Origin: Pseudomonas rubra
GTDB taxonomy: Bacteria; Pseudomonadota; Gammaproteobacteria; Pseudomonadales; Pseudomonadaceae
Length of the DNA: 34,755 nucleotides
Reading direction: 5' to 3'
Assembly: GCF_028656935.1 (NCBI RefSeq)
Contig: NZ_JAMDGZ010000051.1
Location: forward strand, 1-34,755
Part shown: positions 15,105-22,959 of the stretch, piece by piece
Numbering within the stretch: the first letter of the stretch is position 1
How the letters are laid out: each line of letters begins with the position of its first letter
Made by a program: the position numbers and the translations under genes
Notes under the pieces: generated by a model
Told to the model about the DNA's origin: nothing
Databases searched by the model: none
The model's input: the letters and a program-made list of their open reading frames with translations, nothing else

Positions 15105-15559
15105 GCGGCGCAATCCACCTGGCCCTGGTCGCCAGGCTGCTCAAGCGCGGGCGCCAGGTCGAGCGCCTGGCCGACGGAATGAGCCTGTTGGCGGTGTTTT
15201 TTGGCTTGGCGGCGCCATTGCTCGGTGTGCCCGCATCGTGGTTCAGCGCCGTGCTGTGCAGCCTGTTGCTGCTGGCAGGTTTGCTGCAGAAGTTCTTCGC
15301 TGTGCGCGTGGCGCTGGACGCCGAGCTGTTTGCCCACCTGGCCGCCCGCAACGATCAACTCACGCAACACACCCAGGCCCTGGACCAGTCGTTGTTCGCC
15401 CTGGGTCTCAAGGCCAATCCGGTCGATGACCGCGACTGGCAGGCACGTAGTCTGGCCGCCATGGGCCTGCTGCGCAAACAACTGCTGTGTTTTGCCGCGC
15501 AGGCCGTGCTGGCACTCACTAGCATCCTGCTTTTTCCCTTGCTCAACCTTGTCGGATAA
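15101..15559 (+). CDS. Small membrane protein of the lipid operon, unknown family
   Basis: I do not recognise the family of this 152-residue protein. Two closely spaced hydrophobic segments (about 27-45 and 48-66) form a likely hairpin. They are followed by a polar helical stretch (about 70-125, rich in Gln, Leu and Ala) and a third hydrophobic segment near the C-terminus (about 131-150). No catalytic motif is evident. It overlaps the phosphatase gene by 4 bp (ATGA) and is 11 bp before the acyltransferase gene, so it is a firm operon member. It may be a scaffold or accessory subunit. The gene set I recall for E. coli ynbABCD has no equivalent. Confidence 0.8.
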   Translation: MSGAIHLALVARLLKRGRQVERLADGMSLLAVFFGLAAPLLGVPASWFSAVLCSLLLLAGLLQKFFAVRVALDAELFAHLAARNDQLTQHTQALDQSLFALGLKANPVDDRDWQARSLAAMGLLRKQLLCFAAQAVLALTSILLFPLLNLVG

Positions 15560-15570
15560 GGACCTTGCCC

Positions 15571-16194
15571 ATGCTTGCTGCCCTAACCGCCTTTGCCATC
15601 ACCTCGGTCGCGCGCCTGATCACCGGCGCCCGCGCCTTGTGGCTGGGCTGCACGCCGCAACCGGTGCAACGGCTGTATTACGCCAACCACAGCAGTCACG
15701 GCGACTTCGTGCTGATCTGGGCGTCGCTGCCCCAGCCCCTGCGCCAGCACACCCGGCCGGTGGCCGGTGCCGATTACTGGCAAAAGCCGGGCATTCGCCA
15801 GTTCCTGATCAAGCGGGTATTCAATGGCGTGCTGATCGATCGCCAGCACAGCGACGCCCAGAGCCATCCCTTGCAACCGATCCAGGATGCCCTGGCCCAG
15901 GGCGATTCGCTGATCTTCTTCCCTGAAGGCACCCGCAACCTCAGCGACGAGCCGTTGCTGGCATTCAAGAGCGGCCTGTTTCACCTGGCCAGTGCCCACC
16001 CGCAGGTCGAGGTGATTCCGGTGTGGATCGCCAACCTCAACCGGGTCATGCCCAAGGGCCGCGCCCTGCCTTTGCCGCTGCTGTGCACCTTGAGTTTTGG
16101 CGAGCCCCTGCAACTGCTGGCAGACGAAAGCAAGCACGCGTTTCTCGACCGGGCCCGCCAGGCCCTGTTGGCCCTGGCCCCGAAGGAATCCTGA
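15571..16194 (+). CDS. PlsC-like 1-acyl-glycerophosphate-type acyltransferase
   Basis: The 207-residue acyltransferase of the PlsC/LPLAT family has motif I NHSSHGD (about 39-45), a motif II region around the VLIDRQ stretch (about 87-92), and motif III FFPEGTRN (about 115-122). It lacks a long extra domain and has at most one N-terminal hydrophobic segment, so it is a short member. The family moves an acyl chain from acyl-ACP or acyl-CoA to a lysophospholipid or acyl-glycerol-phosphate. The ATG at 15571 has AAGGA upstream; a TTG two codons earlier is unlikely. The next gene starts one base after its stop. A housekeeping PlsC elsewhere in the genome is expected, so this copy is probably specialised. 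Confidence 0.88.
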   Translation: MLAALTAFAITSVARLITGARALWLGCTPQPVQRLYYANHSSHGDFVLIWASLPQPLRQHTRPVAGADYWQKPGIRQFLIKRVFNGVLIDRQHSDAQSHPLQPIQDALAQGDSLIFFPEGTRNLSDEPLLAFKSGLFHLASAHPQVEVIPVWIANLNRVMPKGRALPLPLLCTLSFGEPLQLLADESKHAFLDRARQALLALAPKES

Positions 16195-16195
16195 G

Positions 16196-17128
16196 ATGGA
16201 CAACAACACCCTTTCGCTGTTCGCCGGCATCGGCGGTTTGCTGCTGCTCGCCAGCCTGATCGGCCGCCTGCTCAAATGGCGCGCAGGCCCGGCGCCCCAC
16301 GCGGTGATCGACAACCTCAATGCGCGGATCAACGCCTGGTGGGTGATGGTCCTGGTCATCGGTTTGGCCTTCCTGTTCGGCAAGCTGGGGGTGATCCTGC
16401 TGTTCTACTGCGTGTCGTTCTACGCCCTGCGCGAGTTCCTGACCCTGACCCCGACCCGGCGCAGCGACTACCCGGCCCTGGTAGCGGCGTTCTATGTCGC
16501 CCTGCCGGTGCAATACCTGTTGATCGCCATGGACTGGTACGGGCTGTTCAGCATTTTCATTCCGGTCTACCTGTTCCTGCTGCTGCCGATCCTCGCCAGC
16601 TTCGGCGGCGACACCACGCGCTTTCTCGAGCGTGCCTCGAAGGTGCAATGGGGGCTGATGATCGCGGTCTACTGCCTGTCTTCGGTACCGGCGCTGATGA
16701 CCCTGGATATTCCCGGCTACGAAGGCCGAAACTTGCTGCTGATCGCCTGGCTGATCCTCGTGGTGCAGATCTCCGACGTGCTGCAGTATGTCTGCGGCAA
16801 GCTGTTCGGCAAACACAAGGTGGCGCCAAAACTGTCGCCGTCAAAGACCGTCGAAGGCCTGGTCGGCGGCGTGGCCCTGGCCACGTTGATTGGCGCCACC
16901 TTGTGCTGGATCACCCCGTTCAGCTTCTGGCAGGCGGCGCTGATGGCCCTGACCGTCAACCTCATGGGCTTTGCCGGCGGCCTGGTAATGTCAGCGATCA
17001 AGCGCGATCGTGGGGTCAAGGACTGGGGTCACATGATCGAAGGCCATGGCGGCATGCTCGACCGCATGGACTCGGTGTGCTTCGCCGCGCCAGTGTTCTT
17101 CCACTTCGTACGCTACTGGTGGGTCTGA
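16196..17128 (+). CDS. ynbB: Phosphatidate cytidylyltransferase-like protein, YnbB/CdsA type
   Basis: The 310-residue polytopic membrane protein is related to CdsA, which makes CDP-diacylglycerol from CTP and phosphatidate. The C-terminal CdsA signature is clear: SAIKRDRGVKDWGHMIEGHGG then LDRMDS, with Lys-Arg, Lys-Asp, HGG and DRMD in place. The usual Pro before GHGG is Glu here. A cytoplasmic PKLSPSKTVEG segment also matches the family. E. coli has the paralogue YnbB, reported to support MPIase glycolipid synthesis. As last gene of the operon it would supply the CDP-activated donor for the first gene's phosphotransferase. GAAGGA lies upstream of the ATG. It ends 3 bp from the convergent TSUP gene. 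Confidence 0.9.
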   Translation: MDNNTLSLFAGIGGLLLLASLIGRLLKWRAGPAPHAVIDNLNARINAWWVMVLVIGLAFLFGKLGVILLFYCVSFYALREFLTLTPTRRSDYPALVAAFYVALPVQYLLIAMDWYGLFSIFIPVYLFLLLPILASFGGDTTRFLERASKVQWGLMIAVYCLSSVPALMTLDIPGYEGRNLLLIAWLILVVQISDVLQYVCGKLFGKHKVAPKLSPSKTVEGLVGGVALATLIGATLCWITPFSFWQAALMALTVNLMGFAGGLVMSAIKRDRGVKDWGHMIEGHGGMLDRMDSVCFAAPVFFHFVRYWWV

Positions 17129-17131
17129 GCG

Positions 17132-17890
17132 TCAGACCAACAAGTCGTAGGACAGCTTGCCGATCAGGATCAGCAACAGCACCAGGAACAGCGCACGCAC
17201 AAATGGCACGCCCTTGTGCACCGCCAGCCAGGTGCCGGTCAACGCGCCGAGGATATTGAAGGCGGCCATGGGAATGGCAATCAGGTAAAGGACGTTGCCA
17301 GTAGGGATGAAAAACAGCAGTGCGGCGATGTTGGTGGCAATGTTCACCAGTTTCGCCGACGCCGACGCGTGCAGAAAGTCGAAGGCGAAGCAGCGGATGA
17401 ACAGGAAGATCAGAAAGCTGCCAGTACCGGGCCCGAACAGGCCGTCGTAGAAGCCGATGGCACCACCAATGACGATCGCCAGCAGCTTCTCGCGGGTGCC
17501 GATACGCATCGGTTTGTGCAAGGCACCGAAGTCCTTTTTGCAGAAGGTGTAGATCGCCATCAGCACGATCAGCACCAGCACCGCCGGGCGCATCAACCCT
17601 TGCGGCACCAGCGATACCGTCGCGGCGCCGACGAAGGCCATGGCAAAGGCGGCACAGGCCGCCGGGATCACCAGCCCCCAGTCGATCACCACCTTGCGCA
17701 CGAACGAGCGGGCGGCAAACGCCGTGCCGCAGGCTGAAGCAACTTTGTTGGTGCCCAGCAACGCCGCAGGTGGCGACGCAGGCAACACGTTGAACAACGC
17801 CGGAATCTGGATCAGCCCGCCACCGCCAACTGCCGCATCGATCAGGCCGGCAGCAAAGGCAAACACGCAAAGGATGACAATATCGACCAT
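17132..17890 (-). CDS. TSUP (TauE/SafE) family membrane permease
   Basis: The 252-residue membrane protein belongs to the TauE/SafE (TSUP, formerly DUF81) family, which exports or imports sulfur-containing or small organic anions. Eight or so hydrophobic segments are visible. The paired family motifs are present: AAGLIDAAVGGGGLIQIPAL near the N-terminus and IGFYDGLFGPGTGSFLIF in the second half. It is divergent from a LysR gene across 101 bp containing a 19-bp dyad, which suggests direct control by that regulator. The substrate cannot be told from sequence. It converges with the lipid operon with a 3-bp gap and no visible terminator. Confidence 0.92.
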   Translation of the reverse strand: MVDIVILCVFAFAAGLIDAAVGGGGLIQIPALFNVLPASPPAALLGTNKVASACGTAFAARSFVRKVVIDWGLVIPAACAAFAMAFVGAATVSLVPQGLMRPAVLVLIVLMAIYTFCKKDFGALHKPMRIGTREKLLAIVIGGAIGFYDGLFGPGTGSFLIFLFIRCFAFDFLHASASAKLVNIATNIAALLFFIPTGNVLYLIAIPMAAFNILGALTGTWLAVHKGVPFVRALFLVLLLILIGKLSYDLLV

Positions 17891-17952
17891 GGTTTCAGGC
17901 TCTGGCAGTAAAGAACGGGCGCGCCAAGGTTAACCAACGGTCGATTTTTGTG

Positions 17953-17971
17953 TTGCAATGCCATATTGCAA
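17953..17971. promoter_or_regulatory. 19-bp dyad between the TSUP permease and LysR genes
   Basis: TTGCAAT-gccat-ATTGCAA is a perfect 7-bp inverted repeat with a 5-bp spacer and the T-N11-A form of LysR sites. It lies 20 bp before the LysR start codon and 63 bp before the permease start. This fits autoregulation and control of the divergent permease gene. Confidence 0.65.
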
Positions 17972-17991
17972 AAACTGCAACGAGGTGGTGC

Positions 17992-18900
17992 ATGGCCCTG
18001 GATATGCTGGCAGAACTGGAAGTGTTCGCCATGGTTGCCCGCAAGCGCAGCTTCGTCGCCGCGGCACGCGCCCTGGGGCGCTCGCCCAGCGCTGTGACCC
18101 GTGCCTTGCAAGCCCTGGAAGAAAACGCCGGGGCCAAGCTGTGCAATCGCTCGGCCAATGCCGTGAGCCTGACCGAAGCGGGTGAGCGTTTGCTGCCCTA
18201 CGCCTACAAAATGCTCGATCTGCAACGTGAGGCCGACGAAGAACTGGCCGGGCTCAGCGGCCTGGCGTCTGGCTGGGTGCGTTTTTCCGCCCCCGAATCG
18301 CTCGCGCCGGTATTGCCCGGCTTGATTGCGCAGTATGGCGAACGCTACCCGCAGGTAAACGTCGATGTGATCTTCAGCGACGAGCCGATCGACCCGGCCA
18401 ACAGCAAGCTGGACTTCTCGATTCGGGGCGCCTTTGCCCAGGACAGCGAGCTGATCGGCTACCCGCTGTGGCGCTACTCACGCTCGCTGTATGCCAGCCC
18501 CAGCTATCTGCAACGGCACGGCACGCCTACGTCAATCGAGGCACTGGAGGCGCATGCGCTGATCCTGCACACCGCGCCGCGCATTCTCAAAGAGTGGCAG
18601 TTTCGCAGCGCCGAACAAGCGGTAAGCCTGCGGGTCCACCCCAAGTTTCGCTTCAGCTCCGGGGTCGCGGTGTTCCAGGCAGCCCTGGCAGGTGTCGGTA
18701 TCGCTCGCCTGGCCGACTGGCTGGCCGAACCCGAGGTGCAGGCCGGGCGCCTGCAGCGGGTCTGCCCCGAGTATCGCCTGACCGCCAGCAACGGCGACAG
18801 CCCGCAAATGCATGCGGTGTACCCGGCCGGCACTCTGCCGCAACGGGTCAAGGCGCTGCTGGAGGTGATCCGCAGCTTTGGCGACAGCCTCGATCGATAA
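17992..18900 (+). CDS. LysR-family regulator divergent from the TSUP permease
   Basis: The 302-residue LysR-type regulator has a DNA-binding domain at about residues 4-65 (LAELEVFAMVARKRSFVAAARALGRSPSAVTRALQALEE, then SLTEAGE) and a periplasmic-binding-protein-like effector domain. The ATG at 17992 follows GAGGTG; an ATG four codons later is an alternative. The resemblance to CrgA-type repressors of small-molecule permeases is general. It is divergent from the permease and 105 bp ahead of a cupin gene on the same strand. The perfect dyad at 17953-17971 is the likely binding site. Confidence 0.92.
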   Translation: MALDMLAELEVFAMVARKRSFVAAARALGRSPSAVTRALQALEENAGAKLCNRSANAVSLTEAGERLLPYAYKMLDLQREADEELAGLSGLASGWVRFSAPESLAPVLPGLIAQYGERYPQVNVDVIFSDEPIDPANSKLDFSIRGAFAQDSELIGYPLWRYSRSLYASPSYLQRHGTPTSIEALEAHALILHTAPRILKEWQFRSAEQAVSLRVHPKFRFSSGVAVFQAALAGVGIARLADWLAEPEVQAGRLQRVCPEYRLTASNGDSPQMHAVYPAGTLPQRVKALLEVIRSFGDSLDR

Positions 18901-19005
18901 CTGCGGATGTGCGCTCCCAGACACCAAAAGGTCGAGACCAGACATCTGCCCGGCGCCGATCCCACCTATGGTGATGGACCTTTGAGCAAACCTCTGGAGC
19001 CTGGA

Positions 19006-19350
19006 ATGTCCGATTTCATCACTGTGCTGCGCGAGACCTGCCCCACCCCCGTGCTGGATGCAACCAAGTGGCAACGCATCGGCGGCGACCCGCACACGGT
19101 CAACCTCAATGCCTATGTGTCGGCCGATGGCAGCAAGATCATGGGCACCTGGATCTGCACGCCGGGCAAGTTCCAGGTCAATTACGAGAAGTGGGAGTAT
19201 TGCCACTTTCTGGATGGCTACTGCGTGATTACCCCGGAGGGTGAGCCAGCGGTACACCTGAAAGCGGGTGACGTGTTCGTCATCGAACCGGGGATGAAGG
19301 GCACCTGGGAGGTGGTGGAGACGGTGCGCAAGTACTTCGTTTTTGCCTGA
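19006..19350 (+). CDS. Cupin_3 (DUF861) domain protein
   Basis: The 114-residue single-domain protein looks like the cupin_3 family (PF05899). The small beta-barrel is recognisable from GTWICTPGKFQVNYEKWEYCHFLDGYCVITPEGEP followed by HLKAGDVFVIEPGMKGTWEVVE, with Trp, Glu, Gly-Asp and Pro-Gly positions typical of the family. The usual His metal ligands are few, so catalysis is uncertain. GGAG precedes the ATG at 19006. It lies between a LysR gene and a REP pair; it could share transcription with the LysR gene or have its own promoter in the 105-bp gap. Function unknown. Confidence 0.85.
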   Translation: MSDFITVLRETCPTPVLDATKWQRIGGDPHTVNLNAYVSADGSKIMGTWICTPGKFQVNYEKWEYCHFLDGYCVITPEGEPAVHLKAGDVFVIEPGMKGTWEVVETVRKYFVFA

Positions 19351-19373
19351 TATCGGGGCTGCCTTGGCAGCCC

Positions 19374-19444
19374 ATCGCTGGCAAGGCCAGCTCCCACAGA
19401 GTGATGTGTGCGCAGTACCTGTGGGAGCCAGCCTTGCTGGCGAT
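19374..19444. repeat. REP-type inverted pair between the cupin gene and mmsB
   Basis: Arms at 19374-19399 and 19419-19444 are inverted copies with one unpaired position and a 19-bp loop. The core is GTGGGAGCCAGCCTTGCTGG, a sister type to the GCGGGC...GCCCCGC core at 6911-6965. It separates the convergent cupin and mmsB genes and probably limits read-through. Confidence 0.85.
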
Positions 19445-19451
19445 GCTCTGT

Positions 19452-20339
19452 TTACTCGGGCTTGCGATAACCTTCGACAATCGCCGAGAAATCCTTGCCA
19501 CCCTCGCCGCGCAAGCTCATGGCCTGGTACAGCTGCTGGGCCACTGCGCCGAGGATCACCGGCTGATGAGCCTGACGTGCCGCTTCTGTTGCCAACCCCA
19601 AGTCCTTGAGCATCAGCTCGGCACCAAAACCACCGGTGTAACCGCGTGACGCCGGGGCAGTCTCGATGATGCCCGGCCACGGGTTGTAGGTGTCCGAACT
19701 CCAGCAACGGCCGGTAGAGCTGTTGATGATGCCCGCCAGCACCTTGGTGTCGATGCCCAGCGCATTGCCCAGGGCCATGGCCTCGGACACGCCGATCATC
19801 GAGATGCCCAGCAGCAGGTTGTTGCAGATCTTGGCGATCTGCCCGGTACCGACTTCGCCGCAGTGGACGATGTTGCGACCCATCTGCGCCAGCACCGGCT
19901 GCAGGGTGGCGAACAGCGCGGCGCTGGCGCCCACCATGAAGGTCAGGGTGCCGGCCGCAGCACCGCCGGTGCCGCCGGAGACCGGTGCATCAGCCAGGTC
20001 GACGCCCTGCTTGGCCGCTGCGGCCGCCACGTCACGGGCAGTCTGTGGATCGATGGTGCTGCAGTCGACCACCGGGGTCCCGGCTTTGACACCGGCGAGC
20101 ACGCCGTCTTCGCTGAGGTACACGCCGCGCACATGGGCGGCAGCCGGCAGCATGGTGATCACCAGTTCACTGTGCTGCGCAGCATCGCGCGGCGAGCTGC
20201 TGATCTGCCCACCGAGCTCGGCAAGTTCGGCCAGCACGCTCTTGTTCAAGTCGAACAGGTTCAACTGGTGCCCGGCCTTGATCAGGTTGCGGGCCATGGG
20301 CGCGCCCATGTTGCCCAGACCGATGAATGCGATACGCAT
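19452..20339 (-). CDS. mmsB: 3-hydroxyisobutyrate dehydrogenase
   Basis: MmsB oxidises 3-hydroxyisobutyrate to methylmalonate semialdehyde with NAD+ in valine degradation. The 295-residue length is typical. The N-terminal Rossmann motif is FIGLGNMGAPMARNL (5-19). The substrate-binding DAPVSGGTGGAAAGTL lies at 117-131. The catalytic Lys170 is in the GTGQIAKICNN segment. The start is 10 bp after the mmsA stop, and the two genes form the standard mmsAB operon, with mmsA supplying the next reaction. A REP pair follows the stop codon. Confidence 0.96.
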   Translation of the reverse strand: MRIAFIGLGNMGAPMARNLIKAGHQLNLFDLNKSVLAELAELGGQISSSPRDAAQHSELVITMLPAAAHVRGVYLSEDGVLAGVKAGTPVVDCSTIDPQTARDVAAAAAKQGVDLADAPVSGGTGGAAAGTLTFMVGASAALFATLQPVLAQMGRNIVHCGEVGTGQIAKICNNLLLGISMIGVSEAMALGNALGIDTKVLAGIINSSTGRCWSSDTYNPWPGIIETAPASRGYTGGFGAELMLKDLGLATEAARQAHQPVILGAVAQQLYQAMSLRGEGGKDFSAIVEGYRKPE

Positions 20340-20349
20340 GATGAGCTCC

Positions 20350-21876
20350 TTAGCGCAGGCTGATGGTGGTGTTCACGCCATCGTTGACGCTGTCATCATC
20401 GAACCAGCGGCTGGTGACGGTCTTGGTCTGCGTGTAGAACTGCACCACCTGTTTGCCGTATGGGCCCAGGTCGCCCAGCTTGGAGCCGCGCGAGCCGGTG
20501 AAGCTGAAGAACGGTACCGGCACCGGAATCGGGATGTTGATGCCGACCTGGCCGACGTCGATCTCGCTCTGGAACTTGCGTGCCGCAGCGCCGCTCTGGG
20601 TGAACAGGCCGGTGCCGTTGCCAAAGGGGTTGCGATTGACCAGGGCGATGGCTTCATCGAGGGTATCGACTTCCAGCACCACCAGCACCGGGCCGAAGAT
20701 TTCCTGGGTGTAGATCTGCATGTCGGTGGTCACCCCGGAGAACAGGGTCGGGCCGACGAAGTTGCCCTGCTCGTAGCCCGGCACGCTGACCTCGCGGCCA
20801 TCGAGCTCAAGCGTGGCGCCTTCCTTGATACCGCTTTCGATCAGGCCCAGCACCCGCTCCTTGGCGCGCTTGGAAATCAATGGGCCGACATCGGTGCCCG
20901 GCTCGCTGCCAGCGTTAACCTTGAGCTTGGACGCCAGCTCCTTGAGCTCCGGCAGCCACTCGCGGGCCTTGCCCACCAGTACCGCCACCGAAGTGGCCAT
21001 GCAGCGCTGGCCGGCGGCGCCAAAACCGGCACCGACCAGGGCGTTGAGGGTTTGCGTACGGTTGGCGTCCGGCAGCACCACGGCGTGGTTCTTGGCGCCC
21101 ATCATCGATTGCACGCGTTTGCCGTGCTGGCCTGCCAGGTTGTAGACGTGGGTGCCGACTTCAGTGGAGCCGACGAAGGAAATCGCCTTGATGTCGGTGT
21201 GGGTGCACAGGGCATCGACCACCTGCTTGCCGCCATGCACGACGTTGAGTACCCCGGCCGGCACGCCGGCCTCAAGCGCCAGCTCCACCAGCATCATGGT
21301 CGACATCGGATCCTGCTCGGACGGCTTGAGCACGAAGGTATTGCCGCAGACGATGGCCATCGGGAACATCCACAGCGGGATCATCGCCGGGAAGTTGAAC
21401 GGGGTGATGCCGGCGCAGACGCCGATCGGCTGGCGCAGGGTGTAGGTATCGACGCCGCCGGCAACGTTCTCGGCGAACTCGCCCATCTGCAGGCTGCCGA
21501 TACTGCAGGCATGCTCGACCACTTCCAGGCCACGGAAGATATCGCCTTCGGCATCGGCAATGGTCTTGCCCTGCTCGGCACTGAGGACTACGGCGATTTT
21601 CTTCGAGTGTTCGCGGATCAGCGCCTGCAACTTGAGCATGATGCGCATGCGAGCGCCGATCGGGGTGTCGCGCCAGGTCTTGAACGCCCGTTGACCCGCA
21701 GCGATGGCGGCATCGACTTCTTCGGCGGTAGCAAAAGGTACGCGGGCCAGCACTTGCTGGGTGGCCGGGTTGACCACGTCACGCCATTCGCTGGTTTTCG
21801 ACTCGACCCACTGGCCGTCAATCAGCAGCTTGACCTGCTCGACCTTGGTCTGGCCGGGAGTAAGGGATGCGTTCAT
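20350..21876 (-). CDS. mmsA: Methylmalonate-semialdehyde dehydrogenase (CoA-acylating)
   Basis: MmsA converts methylmalonate semialdehyde to propionyl-CoA, using NAD+ and CoA, at the end of valine breakdown. The 508-residue aldehyde dehydrogenase has the catalytic Cys292 in GQRCMA, the TPFNFP segment with Asn161, and the FVGSTEVG cofactor region (about 234-241). Like other CoA-acylating members it lacks the usual general-base Glu in the MMGAKNHAVV segment. The start at 21876 follows AGGAGA; the frame is open to 22017, but that part covers the promoter. It is divergent from a LysR gene, and the shared gap contains an 18-bp dyad overlapping the proposed mmsA -10 element. Confidence 0.97.
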   Translation of the reverse strand: MNASLTPGQTKVEQVKLLIDGQWVESKTSEWRDVVNPATQQVLARVPFATAEEVDAAIAAGQRAFKTWRDTPIGARMRIMLKLQALIREHSKKIAVVLSAEQGKTIADAEGDIFRGLEVVEHACSIGSLQMGEFAENVAGGVDTYTLRQPIGVCAGITPFNFPAMIPLWMFPMAIVCGNTFVLKPSEQDPMSTMMLVELALEAGVPAGVLNVVHGGKQVVDALCTHTDIKAISFVGSTEVGTHVYNLAGQHGKRVQSMMGAKNHAVVLPDANRTQTLNALVGAGFGAAGQRCMATSVAVLVGKAREWLPELKELASKLKVNAGSEPGTDVGPLISKRAKERVLGLIESGIKEGATLELDGREVSVPGYEQGNFVGPTLFSGVTTDMQIYTQEIFGPVLVVLEVDTLDEAIALVNRNPFGNGTGLFTQSGAAARKFQSEIDVGQVGINIPIPVPVPFFSFTGSRGSKLGDLGPYGKQVVQFYTQTKTVTSRWFDDDSVNDGVNTTISLR

Positions 21877-21960
21877 GTGCGTTCTCCTGAAATTGTTGTT
21901 AGGAAGAGAAGACGCCACCGGGTCAGCCACGGCGAGCGCTTGGGTCCAGGGCTTTTTTGG

Positions 21961-21989
21961 AGTATAGATGTGCAAACATCTAATAAGAA
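21961..21989 (-). promoter_or_regulatory. Candidate mmsA promoter with overlapping 18-bp dyad
   Basis: On the minus strand a TATACT -10 element (21961-21966) lies 17 bp from TTCTTA (21984-21989, weak -35). The perfect dyad TAGATGT-gcaa-ACATCTA (21965-21982) fills the spacer and overlaps the -10. Such placement would let a bound protein block transcription. The divergent LysR protein is the obvious candidate. Confidence 0.5.
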
Positions 21990-22011
21990 CGAACATAAAA
22001 GCCGGATCAAC

Positions 22012-22959
22012 ATGCAAAAAAACATCACCTCCCTGGGCTCGCTGAACTGGGATGACCTGAAGTTCTTTCTCGAAGTGGCGCGTACCCGCAAGGCCAGCAG
22101 CGCGGCCAAGCGCCTGGGCGTCGACTACACCACGGTGTCGCGGCGGATCAGTTCGCTGGAGGTGGCGCTGGGCACCTTACTGTTCGAAAAGTCGCGGACC
22201 AACGGCTTTGTCCTCACCGCCGAAGGCCAGCGCCTGCTCAGCTATGCCGAGTCGATCGAAAGCACCCTGCACATGGCCTGCGAGCAGGTGTCCGGCTCTG
22301 GCGTGGCGCTGTCGGGGCACGTACGCATGGGCTGCACCGAAGGTTTTGGCAGCTTCTTCGTCACCCCGCAACTGAGCCACTTCGTCGATGCTTACCCGGC
22401 GATCTCGGTAGACATCCTGCCGCTGCCGCACTTCATCAGCCTGTCCAAGCGCGAGGCCGACATCGTCATCGCCCTGGAACGCCCGGAACACGGGCCTTAT
22501 GTATGCTGCAAGCTGTGCGACTACCGCCTGCGCCTGTACGCCACCCAGGCGTACCTGGACAGCCACGAGCCGATCACCCGCAGCAGCGACCTGGCCCGGC
22601 ATCAATTCATCAGCTACGTCGACGACCTGGCCTTCAGCTCCGAGCTCTTGTACCTGGCCAACCTGATCCCGGCCGCCAGCGCCAACCTGCGCAGCACCAG
22701 CGTCATCGCCCAGTACGTCGCGGCCCAGCAGGGGCGCGGGCTGGCGATACTGCCGTGCTTTCTGGCCGCACAAGACCCGCGCCTGGTGGCGATACTGCCG
22801 CAGGAGGTGGAGATTACCCGGCAGTTCTGGATGTACTGCCGGGAAGACTTGAGGAAGTTGAAGCGGATCACCCTGCTGTGGGACTACATCCGCGACGTCA
22901 CCGAGCGCAACACCCCGCTGCTGATGGGCGAGTCGCGCTCGATGAGCTTTGCCGACTGA
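22012..22959 (+). CDS. LysR-family regulator divergent from mmsAB
   Basis: The 315-residue LysR-type regulator has its winged helix at about residues 12-75 (WDDLKFFLEVARTRKASSAAKRLGVDYTTVSRRISSLE, then LTAEGQ) and the usual C-terminal effector domain. The ATG at 22012 is the first in frame after the promoter; its ribosome-binding site is weak. In P. aeruginosa the mmsAB activator MmsR is an AraC-type protein, so a LysR protein in this place is a different solution. The 18-bp dyad in the 135-bp gap is the likely site. Its stop codon lies 1 bp from the stop of the convergent yfiB, inside a 17-bp palindrome. Confidence 0.92.
   Translation: MQKNITSLGSLNWDDLKFFLEVARTRKASSAAKRLGVDYTTVSRRISSLEVALGTLLFEKSRTNGFVLTAEGQRLLSYAESIESTLHMACEQVSGSGVALSGHVRMGCTEGFGSFFVTPQLSHFVDAYPAISVDILPLPHFISLSKREADIVIALERPEHGPYVCCKLCDYRLRLYATQAYLDSHEPITRSSDLARHQFISYVDDLAFSSELLYLANLIPAASANLRSTSVIAQYVAAQQGRGLAILPCFLAAQDPRLVAILPQEVEITRQFWMYCREDLRKLKRITLLWDYIRDVTERNTPLLMGESRSMSFAD

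Noticed and set aside
19690..22959. Open frame of 1089 codons leading into the LysR gene at 22012
   Set aside because: Only the last 315 residues are a LysR protein. The rest is antisense to mmsB and mmsA and crosses the promoter region.
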